Notes: generated from the sequence alone by a model not told the origin. DNA of 64,000 bases from an uncultured Clostridia bacterium (GCA_934465535.1 CAKSKV010000004.1:47557-111556); one strand, 5' to 3'; counted from the stretch's first letter, positions 42,115-51,493 are shown. Translations and numbers: made by a program.

Positions 42115-44709
42115 ATGGATGCAAGGAAATTTACGCAAAAAAGCCTTTCCGCAATAGAGGATGCGAGCAACATAGCAAAGGATAAGGGAAACCAGTACAT
42201 CGAGCAGGCGCATCTGCTGCTTGCGCTGCTGCGCCAGCAGGACGGCCTTGCCGGCGAGCTGTGGAAAAGCATGAAGGCGGATGAACGCCTTACGGTGTCC
42301 GGTCTTGAAAGAGCCGTGGACGGCTTTCCGCGGGTAAGCGGAGCCGGAAGCGAGGTTTATCTTTCCCAGAATGCGGACCGCGCTTTAAGAGAGGCGCAGA
42401 ATGAGGCCGCGGCCATGCAGGACGACTTCATTTCGGTGGAGCACATACTGCTTGCGCTTGTAAAGAACCCCGACAGCACGGTAAGAGAGGTGCTTAGGTC
42501 CGCCGGAGTAACGCAGGAAAAGCTGCTTAATGCAATAAAGGAGGTACGGGGCACTCAGCATGTGCGCAGCGACGATCCGGAGGGCACTTATAACGCCCTT
42601 AAAAAATACGGTCAGGATCTTACCGCACTTGCACGGGAGCAGAAGCTGGACCCGGTAATAGGCCGTGATGAGGAGATACGCAACTGCATAAGGATACTTA
42701 CCCGTAAATCCAAAAACAACCCCTGTCTTATCGGTGAGCCGGGCGTAGGCAAAACGGCAATAGCCGAGGGGCTTGCCCAGCGTATCGCCAAGGGCGATGT
42801 GCCGGAAAACCTCAAGGACCGCACCCTGTTTTCTTTGGATATGGGCGCGCTGATAGCGGGCGCAAAGTTCCGCGGCGAGTTTGAGGAGCGTCTTAAGGCG
42901 GTGCTTAACGAGGTAAAGGCTTCGCAGGGCAAAATACTGCTGTTTATAGACGAGCTGCACACCATTGTGGGCGCGGGGCGCACCGAGGGCTCAATGGACG
43001 CGGGCAACCTGCTCAAGCCCATGCTTGCCCGGGGCGAGCTGCACTGCATAGGCGCTACCACTCTGGACGAATACAGAAAATATATCGAAAAGGATCCGGC
43101 TCTGGAGCGCCGTTTTCAGCCGGTAACAGTGCCGGAGCCCAGCGTGGAGGACACCATTTCCATACTGCGCGGGCTTAAGGAGCGCTATGAGGTGTTCCAC
43201 GGCGTAAAAATACACGACCGCGCGCTGATAGCTGCGGCTACCCTTTCCAATAGGTATATAAGCGACCGTTTCCTGCCCGATAAGGCCATTGACCTTGTGG
43301 ACGAGGCCTGCGCCATGATAAAAACCGAAATGAACTCCATGCCTACCGAGATGGACGACATACGGCGCAAAATCATGCAGCTGGAGATCGAGGAGGCGGC
43401 TCTTAAGAAGGAGACGGATAAAATATCCGCCGAGCATCTCGGCGAGATCACAAAGCAGCTTTCCGAGCTGCGGGAAACCTTCCGCGGCATGCAGGCAAAG
43501 CTTGCAAACGAAAAGCAGGATATAGAAAAGGTGCAGCAGCTGCGCCGGGAGATCGAGCAGGTAAATGCCGCCATTGAAAAGGCGGAAAACGAGTATGACC
43601 TCAACAAGGCGGCGGAGCTTAAATACGGCAGGCTGCCCAAGCTGCAAAAGGAGCTGGCCGCCTGCGAGGCGGAGCAGCCGCAGAGGAAAAACACGCTTTT
43701 GCGCAACACGGTGGACGAGGAGGAGATAGCACGCATAGTGGCGCGGTGGACCGGCATTCCGGTTTCCCGCCTTATGGAGGGCGAGCGGGATAAGCTGCTG
43801 CGCCTTGACGAGATACTGCACAAGCGCGTAGTGGGTCAGGATGAGGCGGTAAGCCGCGTATGCGATGCCATACTGCGCTCCCGCGCCGGAATTCAGGACC
43901 CCCGCCGTCCGATAGGATCGTTTTTGTTCCTCGGACCTACGGGCGTGGGCAAAACCGAGCTTGCAAAGGCACTGGCAGAGGCGCTCTTTGACGATGAGCA
44001 CAACATGGTGCGTATCGATATGACGGAATATATGGAAAAATACTCCGTGTCCCGTCTGATAGGAGCCCCTCCGGGATATGTGGGCTATGACGAGGGCGGT
44101 CAGCTTACCGAGGCGGTGCGCCGCAGACCGTACTCCGTCGTGCTCTTTGACGAGGTGGAAAAGGCGCATCCCGATGTGTTCAACATCCTGCTTCAGGTGC
44201 TGGACGACGGCCGTATAACCGACAGTCAGGGACGCACGGTGGATTTCCGCAACACCATAATAATCCTCACCTCCAACCTCGGCTCCGATATAATTCTTGG
44301 CGGCATAAAGAACGGCGAAATATCCGAGGCGGCGCGCAGCGAGGTAAGCGATCTGCTCAAGCGCAGCTTCCGCCCCGAATTCCTTAACCGTCTTGATGAA
44401 ATAGTGTTCTATAAGCCGCTTACGCAGGATAATATCGGCAGAATCCTTGAGCTTCAGCTTCAGGATCTCAGAAAACGCCTTGCCGATAAGCAGCTGGATA
44501 TCACTCTGAGCGATAAGGCCAAGGCCTATATCATAGATAACGGCTATGACCCGGTATACGGCGCGCGTCCGCTTAAGCGCTTTCTGCAATCCAAGGTGGA
44601 AACGCTGGCTGCACGCATCATAATTGCGCGCGACCCGGCTCCCGGCTCCGTTATAACGGTGGACTGCGATGAAAACGGCCTTACCGCCGACCTTAAGCAG
44701 CCGGAATAA
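42115..44709 (+). CDS. clpB: ATP-dependent disaggregase ClpB
   Basis: The 864-residue AAA+ chaperone works with DnaK to resolve aggregates. It has the Clp N-domain (about 1-145), AAA-1 with GEPGVGKTA and LLFIDELHTIVGAG, the coiled-coil M-domain (about 400-520) that separates ClpB from ClpC/ClpA, AAA-2 with GPTGVGKTE and VLFDEVEKAHPDVF, and the D2 small domain. No ClpP loop (IGF/L) is seen. Length is typical. AAGGAG precedes the ATG at 42115. No CIRCE element was found upstream, so HrcA control is not evident. A strong terminator follows. Confidence 0.97.
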   Translation: MDARKFTQKSLSAIEDASNIAKDKGNQYIEQAHLLLALLRQQDGLAGELWKSMKADERLTVSGLERAVDGFPRVSGAGSEVYLSQNADRALREAQNEAAAMQDDFISVEHILLALVKNPDSTVREVLRSAGVTQEKLLNAIKEVRGTQHVRSDDPEGTYNALKKYGQDLTALAREQKLDPVIGRDEEIRNCIRILTRKSKNNPCLIGEPGVGKTAIAEGLAQRIAKGDVPENLKDRTLFSLDMGALIAGAKFRGEFEERLKAVLNEVKASQGKILLFIDELHTIVGAGRTEGSMDAGNLLKPMLARGELHCIGATTLDEYRKYIEKDPALERRFQPVTVPEPSVEDTISILRGLKERYEVFHGVKIHDRALIAAATLSNRYISDRFLPDKAIDLVDEACAMIKTEMNSMPTEMDDIRRKIMQLEIEEAALKKETDKISAEHLGEITKQLSELRETFRGMQAKLANEKQDIEKVQQLRREIEQVNAAIEKAENEYDLNKAAELKYGRLPKLQKELAACEAEQPQRKNTLLRNTVDEEEIARIVARWTGIPVSRLMEGERDKLLRLDEILHKRVVGQDEAVSRVCDAILRSRAGIQDPRRPIGSFLFLGPTGVGKTELAKALAEALFDDEHNMVRIDMTEYMEKYSVSRLIGAPPGYVGYDEGGQLTEAVRRRPYSVVLFDEVEKAHPDVFNILLQVLDDGRITDSQGRTVDFRNTIIILTSNLGSDIILGGIKNGEISEAARSEVSDLLKRSFRPEFLNRLDEIVFYKPLTQDNIGRILELQLQDLRKRLADKQLDITLSDKAKAYIIDNGYDPVYGARPLKRFLQSKVETLAARIIIARDPAPGSVITVDCDENGLTADLKQPE

Positions 44710-44750
44710 TATAAAAATGCAATAAAAAGCCGGGATAGCCCGGCATAAAC

Positions 44751-44798
44751 AAAAGGAAGCGTTCTTTGCCGCAAAGCGGCTCGGACGCTTCCTTTTTT
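44751..44798 (+). terminator. Terminator after clpB
   Basis: AAAAGGAAGCGT pairs with ACGCTTCCTTTT around a loop with its own small hairpin, followed by TTTTTTAA. A second GC hairpin (GCCGGG/CCCGGC, 44729-44744) precedes it. Confidence 0.85.
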
Positions 44799-44835
44799 AA
44801 TAATTAAGTAATTAAATCGGGCGGAAAACGGGGGT

Positions 44836-45786
44836 TCAGCTTTCTGCGTCTCCGTTTGAGCCGCCGTTTCCCATAACAAAGGCGAACTGCTTCAGGGAGG
44901 CGGCGTTCTTCTGCTCCAGCTGAAGCATGCGCCCCGTGTATATGCACATGCTTATTCCCGCCAGCATGGTCTGCACAAGCGCGGCGGCGCCCCAGCCTGC
45001 AACGGCCCAGGACGAGCCGGAAAGGGAAAGAATGACGGCGCCAGCGGCGGGCAGGGCGGAAACAACGCTGCATGCGGCGCATATTATCGTGTAATAAACA
45101 ACGGTTTTAATAAAATTTCCGCGCAGCAGCAGGCGGGAATACAGCAGGGAAAACATAAAGCGCACCCGCCCCAGCGCGGTGGAGGCTATAAGCGCGGAGG
45201 AGTAGCTGTCCACAAGCGCGGTGGAAACGGCAGTGAGCGCAAAGGCCAAAAGCACGGCGGCGGGCAGCGCGATGTATATAACGGGCAGCAGCAGCGCCAT
45301 TGCGCAAACAGAAAGGGAAAGCTGCATCAGCAGGCTTTGTATAAAGGAGGAAAGATAAAGAATAAGAAACACCGCGGGCAGCCGCCGTATTATGGTTTTG
45401 GCCATGGCGGAGGCATCGGGCTTTCTTTCGGGATGAGCGGCGGCTTCACCGGTAAAAACAGCGGCAAAAATAAACATTGCGCACTGTAAAAAGGCGGTAA
45501 GAAGGGATAAAAGATAGTCTGCCGCGCTTTGCTGCGAGGCGTTCGCAAGGGCGGAGAGCAGCTGCTCTGCCGCATTTGACGAGGCAAGATCAAGCTCCGG
45601 CAGCACGCTTACCGCCGCCTGAGCAAGACGGTTGTAGTTTACCGCGTTTACCGCCGCAGCGGGCAGGGCAAAAAGCAGCAGCAGCCCCAAAAGGCGCAGA
45701 AATCGCCCCTTGTAGGCCTCCCGCAGGCCGCGGAACAGCCGCCCGAATTCATAAAAATATCCGTTGCAGTCCTTCTGAGAGTGCAT
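44836..45786 (-). CDS. Polytopic membrane protein of unknown function
   Basis: The 316-residue protein is very hydrophobic with about six membrane helices (about 30-50, 95-120, 135-160, 165-190, 225-255, 260-290) and a short charged tail after LEQKNAASLKQF. The first 25 residues (EFGRLFRGLREAYKGRF) look like an amphipathic helix. It resembles clostridial membrane proteins of the DUF624/YesL or GlpG-less type only in general; I do not recognise the family. It is convergent with clpB and monocistronic. The SD is weak. Confidence 0.7.
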   Translation of the reverse strand: MHSQKDCNGYFYEFGRLFRGLREAYKGRFLRLLGLLLLFALPAAAVNAVNYNRLAQAAVSVLPELDLASSNAAEQLLSALANASQQSAADYLLSLLTAFLQCAMFIFAAVFTGEAAAHPERKPDASAMAKTIIRRLPAVFLILYLSSFIQSLLMQLSLSVCAMALLLPVIYIALPAAVLLAFALTAVSTALVDSYSSALIASTALGRVRFMFSLLYSRLLLRGNFIKTVVYYTIICAACSVVSALPAAGAVILSLSGSSWAVAGWGAAALVQTMLAGISMCIYTGRMLQLEQKNAASLKQFAFVMGNGGSNGDAES

Positions 45787-46205
45787 AGTTATAACCGCTT
45801 TCCCGAAGCATAAGGCTTCGCAGAGTAAGAATAAAACCGTTTCGGGCGCATAAAAAGCGCTTCGGCGGCATTTTTACGGTATGAATTTTATCATAAATAA
45901 GCCGTAAAAGAATGTGCAATCTGTAAACAATGCCGTTTTGCCCGATATTTTGGGCAAAAGACGAGCAAAAACATGCGCAAAAACGCAAAAAGCAGGGTTT
46001 ATGTGCAGTTTGCACATTGAATACGCAAAGGAAATGAGTTATTATTATAATTGAATAAGTATGCCGGAGAACCGATTTACCGGTAGGAGCGCCACCGGGA
46101 ATGCAGCAGCAAAAATGCGCAAAAACGCAGCGGCCGCCCATGCGCGGTTCCGTTTTGGGGAGCGGACGGGCACGGCAAAAAGAAAAGAGAAGGAAAGAAA
46201 ACAAA
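45787..46205. other. Divergent intergenic region
   Basis: The 419-base gap separates the membrane protein from the first SGNH gene. A TATAAT at 46046-46051 could serve the plus-strand gene, but no -35 stands at 16-18 bases. An inverted pair around TTTTGCCC/GGGCAAAA is near 45935-45960. No coding sequence or known riboswitch was recognised. Confidence 0.45.
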
Positions 46206-48299
46206 ATGAAGCAAGGAAAAAAACTGCTGAGCATTATGCTGGCGATGCTTATCGCGGCCTTGGCCTGCGGGCTTACCGGCTGCATTAAGGCGCCGGGAGA
46301 GAGCGTAAGCGCAGAGGCAACACAGACTCCCGATACCGCCTTAAGCCCGGAGGCCACACTTGACACAACTCCGTATACAACTCCCGGCGATACTCCCGAT
46401 ATAACGCCCGGCCCCACTCCGGCGCAAAGCGAAACCGTGCAGCCGCAGGATACCGAATCTCCCGCGCCCACGCCCACGCCCGCTCCGGGAGATACCGGCG
46501 CGCCCGCACCGGGACCCACGGTATCCCATGCGCCGGTCAGCAAGTGGGATTATTATGTAACCTACGGCTCCGCCTCGATACGCACCGTTGCGCTTACCCG
46601 CTTTAACGACGGCACGCAGGGCGGCGGCGAAGGCAGCTTTACCTTTACCGGCGACGGGCTTTTAATAAAGCAGCAAAACGGCGCCTATGCCGATACCTAC
46701 GGCATATATTCCGGGGCGAATCTGGGGTCGGCTGATTATTCCAAAGTGCGCTATGTGGGAATAACGGTTAAAAACCTTGAAAGCCACGATGTGCTTTTCG
46801 GGCTTCAGGGAACAGACAAAAATAGAAAGAATATATTTCTCTATCCCGAGGGCGATCCGATAGCTCTTGCTTATGACAACGGCGATATAAAGGCGGCCGG
46901 CGGTCAGGGCGGCGTGAACGGGCGCTATTGCATAGTGCTGCCCGCGGGCTTCTCCGGCAGCGTGTTTATCCCGCTTAACCGCATAGCGGACAGTCACGAA
47001 AAGGACAAGGCAAAGCAGTGGGCCAAAACCCCCATAACAAGCCCCGGCTTCCATTTAAGCGACGGCGGCAGCAAGGGAGTGCTGGTTTCGGCGCTGTTTA
47101 TCTGCTCCTCTGCCCTGAAGGCTCCCGATGAGGCGGCGGGCGGCATTACAAACAAGGACTACACCTATACCGAGGCTCAGCGCATTGCGGCCTTCTGGAA
47201 GAATTCCACAATGTACAACGAGTCCATCACCATGATGAAGCGTTCAAACGGCGAAATATATGCAAAGACCCTGTTTGTGCCCACCAAGATAAACGCGGTG
47301 GTGGATGTGTACCTCCAGAAGGAATACAAGGAGGGCGTGGACTGGGAATGGGTAAAGGGCACAAACAAAATAAAGTGGCTCTCCGGCTCCTCCATTCCCT
47401 ATTTTACGGATAACGACCTTTCCGGCAAGGATTCAAAGGGCAATTATATTCCGGAATTCCCCACATGGTCGGACGGCGGACGCAGCCGCTTCGGAAACGC
47501 GCTGTACTGCGTAAGCTCCTTCCTTTATGAAAAGCAGATATGCATAAGCTACACCTACGATACGGCGCAGGTGGCAAAGCAGGGCATAAAATACACGCAG
47601 TATCAGGGCGATAAGCTGAAAAACACGGTGAACAAGCTTAAAAACGGCGAAAACCTGAAGGTGCTGTTCTACGGGGATTCCATATTCTCCGGCTGCGACG
47701 CCTCCGGCATGTATAACAGGGAGCCGTATATGCCCTATATGCACAAGCTTATACAGCAGGAGCTTTCCCGCAATACCAAGGGCAAGGTGCAGGTGGACAA
47801 CTTGGCCGTGGGCGGCTGGACCGTGGAAAACGGACGGGACGCGCTTTCCGGCGAGGTGGGCGGATATAATTACTCTAATAAATACAAGGGCTACGACCTG
47901 CTTATACTCTCCTTCGGCATGAACAACGCGAGCACCCCCAAGGAGGAATATAATCCCGTAACCAAGGAATATGAAGGATATGTTCCGGCGACCAAGGCCA
48001 TTGTGGATAAAATAAAGGCGGCAAACCCGAACCTTGAGGTGATACTGGTTTCCTGCATGAACCCAAACCCCCGCGTGGGCTGGGATGTAAACCAGAAGAA
48101 TCAGGGCGGATGGCTTAAGGAAATAGCGGCGCAAAGCCCGTATTCCTCCTATACTGCGGTGGTGGATTTCTATGCGGTGCACAAGAGCATACTTGCCTAT
48201 AAGGATTTCAGCGCCACTACGGGCAACAACATAAACCATCCCAATGACTGGCTTATACGCGTGTATGCGCAGAATATTCTTGCGGCGATGATAAAATAA
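46206..48299 (+). CDS. SGNH-hydrolase lipoprotein (tandem copy 1)
   Basis: The 697-residue protein starts with a lipoprotein signal (lipobox LTGC, Cys26), followed by a Thr/Pro/Ala spacer (about 27-110), a beta-rich N-terminal domain (about 113-430) and an SGNH esterase domain. The catalytic part shows FYGDSIFSGCDAS (Ser492), LAVGGWTVENGRD (Gly block), LILSFGMNNA (Asn block) and NINHPNDW (His678). Such enzymes deacetylate or de-esterify glycans or lipids on the cell surface. A paralogue follows directly. The ATG at 46206 has AAGGAAAG upstream. I infer carbohydrate esterase activity from the fold only. Confidence 0.85.
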   Translation: MKQGKKLLSIMLAMLIAALACGLTGCIKAPGESVSAEATQTPDTALSPEATLDTTPYTTPGDTPDITPGPTPAQSETVQPQDTESPAPTPTPAPGDTGAPAPGPTVSHAPVSKWDYYVTYGSASIRTVALTRFNDGTQGGGEGSFTFTGDGLLIKQQNGAYADTYGIYSGANLGSADYSKVRYVGITVKNLESHDVLFGLQGTDKNRKNIFLYPEGDPIALAYDNGDIKAAGGQGGVNGRYCIVLPAGFSGSVFIPLNRIADSHEKDKAKQWAKTPITSPGFHLSDGGSKGVLVSALFICSSALKAPDEAAGGITNKDYTYTEAQRIAAFWKNSTMYNESITMMKRSNGEIYAKTLFVPTKINAVVDVYLQKEYKEGVDWEWVKGTNKIKWLSGSSIPYFTDNDLSGKDSKGNYIPEFPTWSDGGRSRFGNALYCVSSFLYEKQICISYTYDTAQVAKQGIKYTQYQGDKLKNTVNKLKNGENLKVLFYGDSIFSGCDASGMYNREPYMPYMHKLIQQELSRNTKGKVQVDNLAVGGWTVENGRDALSGEVGGYNYSNKYKGYDLLILSFGMNNASTPKEEYNPVTKEYEGYVPATKAIVDKIKAANPNLEVILVSCMNPNPRVGWDVNQKNQGGWLKEIAAQSPYSSYTAVVDFYAVHKSILAYKDFSATTGNNINHPNDWLIRVYAQNILAAMIK

Positions 48300-48539
48300 A
48301 AACGGCGAAGGGTATTGCCCTTTGCGCATTGCGCAAAATACGGCGGGGCGGCTGCACTGCCTCTCACTTAAGCGGCGCGGTATTTTTGCGATTTTCGCGC
48401 AAGACTCCGCGCCGATTTTACGCTTTTTATTGCACCGAAGAATAAAAGTGTGATAAAATAAAGAAAACCGGCAGGGAATTTTTACGCCGGCAGGACTTGT
48501 TAAACACGGCCCGAGGGCTGTCTGAAAGGAAGATACTGT

Positions 48540-50279
48540 ATGAAAAACATCAGAAGCGGCGCATTTTTCGCGCCCTGCGGAAAAAAGAGCGGAAAAAGCG
48601 GAATAAAGCTGGATTATGTGGAGCCCACCGACCCCAAGGCGGGCAATACCGTGGCGCATGCCGCCGTAAGCAAGTGGGATCAGACCTTTTCCTACGGCGA
48701 TGCCTCGATAAAATGCACCGCACTTACCCGTTTTAACGACGGACAAATCGCTGCGGGCGAAAAAAGCGAGCAGGGGCTGCGCCTTACGGGCAGCGGCTTA
48801 AAGAAGGGCATAATAACCGGCGCAAACCTTGATTATGATTGCAGCGAGGCGGAGTATTATGCAATATCGCTGTGCAATAACGGCAAAAAAGCGCTTATAG
48901 GCCTTGATGCGGATATTGAGGCGGACAAAGCAGTGCTGGCGCCGGAAAACGGAGAGCCGGAGGCGGTGCAGGCCGAAAAATGCGAAGGGATAAATGCCGC
49001 AGTGCTGCCCGAGGGCTTTAAGGGCTGCGTGCTTTTCCCGGTTAAAAACGCAAGGGAGAGCTTCGGCAGCGTTGATATAGCCTGGAGCGGCGATGTTACG
49101 CTGTGCGCACTGCTTATGTGCGATACGCCCCTTGAAATGCCGGGGCAGGGCAGCAAAATAACAAACCCGCTGTACAGCTACACCGACAAACAGCGTATGC
49201 AGCCGTTTTGGGAGTGCTCCACCATGTATAATGAATCCATGGGCATGATGAAGCGGGAGGACGGCAGCATATGGGGCAAGCTGCTGTTTGTACCCACCCG
49301 CATAAACGCAGTGGTGGATGTATATCAGAAAAAGGAATATAAAGAGGGCAAGGACTGGCAGTGGATAGAGGGCACGAACCGAATAGTGCGCCCCGAAGGC
49401 TCGGATATTCCGTACTTTACGGAAGAAGGTCTTTCCGGCAAGGAGGAAAACGGCGAGTTCATTCCGGAATTCCCGACATGGACGGACGGCAGAAGCCGCT
49501 TCGGCGCCTGCCTGTACTGCGTGACGGATTTCATATATGAAAAGCAGATATGCGTATCCTATGAGTATGATTTAAGTCAGGTAAAGAGCGAGGGCATTGC
49601 AAGCACGCCGTGCCAGAGCGAGCGCCTTGTGCGCACAAATGCACGCCTTAAAGAGGGCCGCGACCTGAAGGTGCTGTTCTACGGGGATTCCATATTCTCC
49701 GGCTGTGACGCCTCCAGCATGTATAACAGAGAGCCTTTTATGCCCTATATGCATAAGCTTATAGAAAGCGCACTGGCCTCAAGAAGCACAGGGCGGGTGC
49801 GGGTGGACAACTTGGCCGTGGGCGGCTGGACCGTGGAAAACGGACGGGACGCACTTTTCGGCGATGTGGGCGGACACGATTATTCCAAGAGCTACAAGGG
49901 CTACGACCTTATGATACTTTCCTACGGCATGAACAATGCCTATACCCCCGAGGAGGAATTCAAGGCGGCCACCCAAAAGATAATGGAAACGGTAAAAGAG
50001 GCAAACCCTGATATTGAAATAGTGCTGGTTTCCTGCATGAACCCCAACCCCCGCGTGGGCTGGGATGTAAACCAGAAATATCAGGGGCAGTGGCTTAAGG
50101 ACATTGCCCAAATGCCTGCATGGCAGGAGCGCACGGCGCTTGTGGATTTCTATCAGGTGCATAAGAGCATACTGGTCTATAAGGATTTCAGCTCCACTAC
50201 GGGCAACAACATAAACCACCCCAACGATTGGCTCATACGCGTGTATGCGCAGAATATAGTGCGGGCCATAACAGAATAG
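48540..50279 (+). CDS. SGNH-hydrolase (tandem copy 2, no signal peptide)
   Basis: The 579-residue protein is a close paralogue of the 46206 product: same N-terminal domain start (VSKWDQTFSYGDASIK), same middle section (STMYNESMGMMKREDG) and same SGNH motifs FYGDSIFSGCDAS (Ser384), LSYGMNNA and NINHPNDW. Stretches of DNA are nearly or fully identical (51 identical bases at 47792-47842 and 49802-49852), so the duplication is recent or kept alike by gene conversion. It lacks a signal peptide and the Pro/Thr spacer, with only a short basic head (KNIRSGAFFAPCGKK), so it appears cytoplasmic. GAAAGGAAG precedes the ATG. Confidence 0.85.
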   Translation: MKNIRSGAFFAPCGKKSGKSGIKLDYVEPTDPKAGNTVAHAAVSKWDQTFSYGDASIKCTALTRFNDGQIAAGEKSEQGLRLTGSGLKKGIITGANLDYDCSEAEYYAISLCNNGKKALIGLDADIEADKAVLAPENGEPEAVQAEKCEGINAAVLPEGFKGCVLFPVKNARESFGSVDIAWSGDVTLCALLMCDTPLEMPGQGSKITNPLYSYTDKQRMQPFWECSTMYNESMGMMKREDGSIWGKLLFVPTRINAVVDVYQKKEYKEGKDWQWIEGTNRIVRPEGSDIPYFTEEGLSGKEENGEFIPEFPTWTDGRSRFGACLYCVTDFIYEKQICVSYEYDLSQVKSEGIASTPCQSERLVRTNARLKEGRDLKVLFYGDSIFSGCDASSMYNREPFMPYMHKLIESALASRSTGRVRVDNLAVGGWTVENGRDALFGDVGGHDYSKSYKGYDLMILSYGMNNAYTPEEEFKAATQKIMETVKEANPDIEIVLVSCMNPNPRVGWDVNQKYQGQWLKDIAQMPAWQERTALVDFYQVHKSILVYKDFSSTTGNNINHPNDWLIRVYAQNIVRAITE

Positions 50280-50340
50280 GCATTACGGGGCATTGGAGCC
50301 AAGCAATTTCAATCGGAAAACATATGACCGGTCATGCTGC

Positions 50341-50384
50341 AAAAGGCGATCTTTCCGTACAAGCGGAAAGGCCGCCTTTTTATT
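50341..50384 (+). terminator. Terminator after SGNH copy 2
   Basis: AAAAGGCG-at-CTTTCCG pairs with CGGAAAG-gc-CGCCTTTT, followed by TTTTATT. Confidence 0.85.
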
Positions 50385-50447
50385 GTAAAGGGGCGGCATA
50401 ATACCTTTTGTTTTCGGTATAAAAGGGCCGTACTTAAAATAAAATGC

Positions 50448-50475
50448 TTGACAAAGGCGCAATATCTGATATAAT
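50448..50475 (+). promoter_or_regulatory. Promoter of the tRNA-Ala gene
   Basis: TTGACA (50448-50453), 16-base spacer, TATAAT (50470-50475), with transcription expected to start just before the tRNA at 50486. Confidence 0.88.
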
Positions 50476-50485
50476 ACCATCGTTC

Positions 50486-50561
50486 GGGGGTGTAGCTCAA
50501 CTGGTAGAGCGCTTGAATGGCATTCAAGAGGTAAGGGGTTCGACCCCCCTCATCTCCACCA
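50486..50561 (+). tRNA. tRNA-Ala (anticodon GGC), CCA encoded
   Basis: A 76-base cloverleaf: acceptor GGGGGTG/CATCTCC with two G-U pairs, D-loop AGCTCAACTGGTAGAGCG, anticodon stem CTTGA/TCAAG with loop ATGGCAT (anticodon GGC), T-arm GGGGTTCGACCCC and genomic CCA. The gene is intact. The sequence 3' of it changes to AT-rich island DNA, so this tRNA is the likely integration site. Confidence 0.97.
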
Positions 50562-50634
50562 AACAGGTATTGGACGAACACCTATTTCTTCAGCGGCGGT
50601 TTCGCCGTAAAGGTGATGCTCTAATACGAAACAG

Positions 50635-50674
50635 AAACCGCCATCTTAGATTAGGTTCTAAGGTGGCGGTTTTA
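50635..50674 (+). terminator. Terminator-like hairpin downstream of the tRNA
   Basis: AAACCGCCATCTTAGA pairs with TCTAAGGTGGCGGTTT (16 bp with one G-U) around TTAGGT and ends in TTTT. It probably ends the tRNA transcript. Confidence 0.8.
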
Positions 50675-50766
50675 CATATAAGCAAGTCATTTGAAAATCA
50701 AGCCAATATCTGTAGTAATAAAATACAGAATAGTATTGAGTGTACACGAAATAAGGAGAACTATTT

Positions 50767-51027
50767 ATGTGGGAAAATATTGATATTGATAGGCATTACA
50801 CGGGAGTGTTTCAAATTTTAGATGAACCAATATCGGGAGAATTGATTTATAATAAGCAAAATGGTACTATACTTTTAAGTCTAATAAAGGAAGTAAACTC
50901 GAAATCATTTTTCGGAAAAAGTTATGGCACACAACCGATTATTACCGGCAAGCTGAACACAGGTGCGGTAGTGACTCTTTTTAACAATCGGTGCAGTAAC
51001 AACCATATTCATTGGTTACAAGACTAG
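50767..51027 (+). pseudogene. ApeA-like anti-phage protein, N-terminal fragment
   Basis: The 86-residue ORF has a good SD (AAGGAG) and a sequence that fits the ApeA N-terminal domain: HYTGVFQI, GELIYNKQNGTILLSLI, then PIITGKLNTGAVVTLFNNRC. ApeA proteins are abortive-infection HEPN ribonucleases of several hundred residues. Here the frame ends at TAG right after this first domain and no HEPN part follows, so it is most likely a remnant of a defence gene lost when the island was assembled. A stand-alone role is not excluded. Confidence 0.55.
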
Positions 51028-51352
51028 TACGTTTTTTCTTTCTCGTTTTTTTTGTACAGGTCAAGATAAACACAAATATTCCGCTCTGATTTTATACTTA
51101 TTTAAAGATTAGACAAAAAAGTCTTGACAAATACAGATGCGCCCATCATAATATACTTAAGAAATAAACTATCAAAAGACTTGGCCTTTTAAAAAAGAAG
51201 ACAAAATCATATAGTTGCGTGATCGAGTGTCATAAAAAACATATTATTATACTGTAGTTTATTTTGATATATGAAATAATTCTTTAAAAGAGTTATGTGT
51301 AGTATAAAGCAAGAAAACAAAACTAATAAGTTTGGCATTGGAGAAACATATT
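51028..51352. other. AT-rich leader region of the island
   Basis: The 325 bases hold one plausible promoter (51124-51152) and otherwise AT-rich sequence with short imperfect inverted repeats. No gene with SD is seen before 51353. Confidence 0.4.
51124..51152 (+). promoter_or_regulatory. Putative promoter upstream of the RiPP cluster
   Basis: TTGACA (51124-51129), 17-base spacer, CATAAT (51147-51152). Transcripts would run through the hairpin at 51437 before reaching the nitroreductase gene. Confidence 0.6.
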
Positions 51353-51472
51353 ATGTTAAAGCAATGGCAAATATCGTTTGATGATGGATTATCGCCCTCA
51401 TTATGTCTTTACGCAAATTTGAATAATGATAAGTTTAAAGCACACAATTATGTTGATCCGGTTACGGACTAA
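51353..51472 (+). CDS. Possible 39-residue ORF overlapping a terminator
   Basis: An ATG after TTGGAG opens a 39-codon frame (start MLKQWQISFDDGLSPS, end HNYVDPVTD). Its last third encodes the 5' arm and loop of the strong hairpin at 51437-51493. The ORF resembles no family I know. It could be a leader peptide whose translation prevents hairpin formation (attenuation), a gene remnant or chance. Confidence 0.3.
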   Translation: MLKQWQISFDDGLSPSLCLYANLNNDKFKAHNYVDPVTD

Positions 51473-51493
51473 CATAATGGTGTGCTTTTTGTG
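51437..51493 (+). terminator. Strong terminator or attenuator before the RiPP cluster
   Basis: An 18-bp stem (AAAGCACAC then ATTATGTT with one A-G mismatch between them) encloses a 16-base loop and is followed by TTTTTG. It lies between the promoter at 51124 and the nitroreductase start at 51611. The overlapping small ORF could regulate it. Confidence 0.8.

Noticed and set aside
42991..44589. 532-codon minus-strand frame inside clpB
   Set aside because: Antisense shadow of clpB; no SD and no recognisable domain.
50324..50335. 12-bp palindrome ATGACCGGTCAT before the terminator of SGNH copy 2
   Set aside because: It lies in a 3' untranslated region with no promoter nearby; likely chance or part of the hairpin region.
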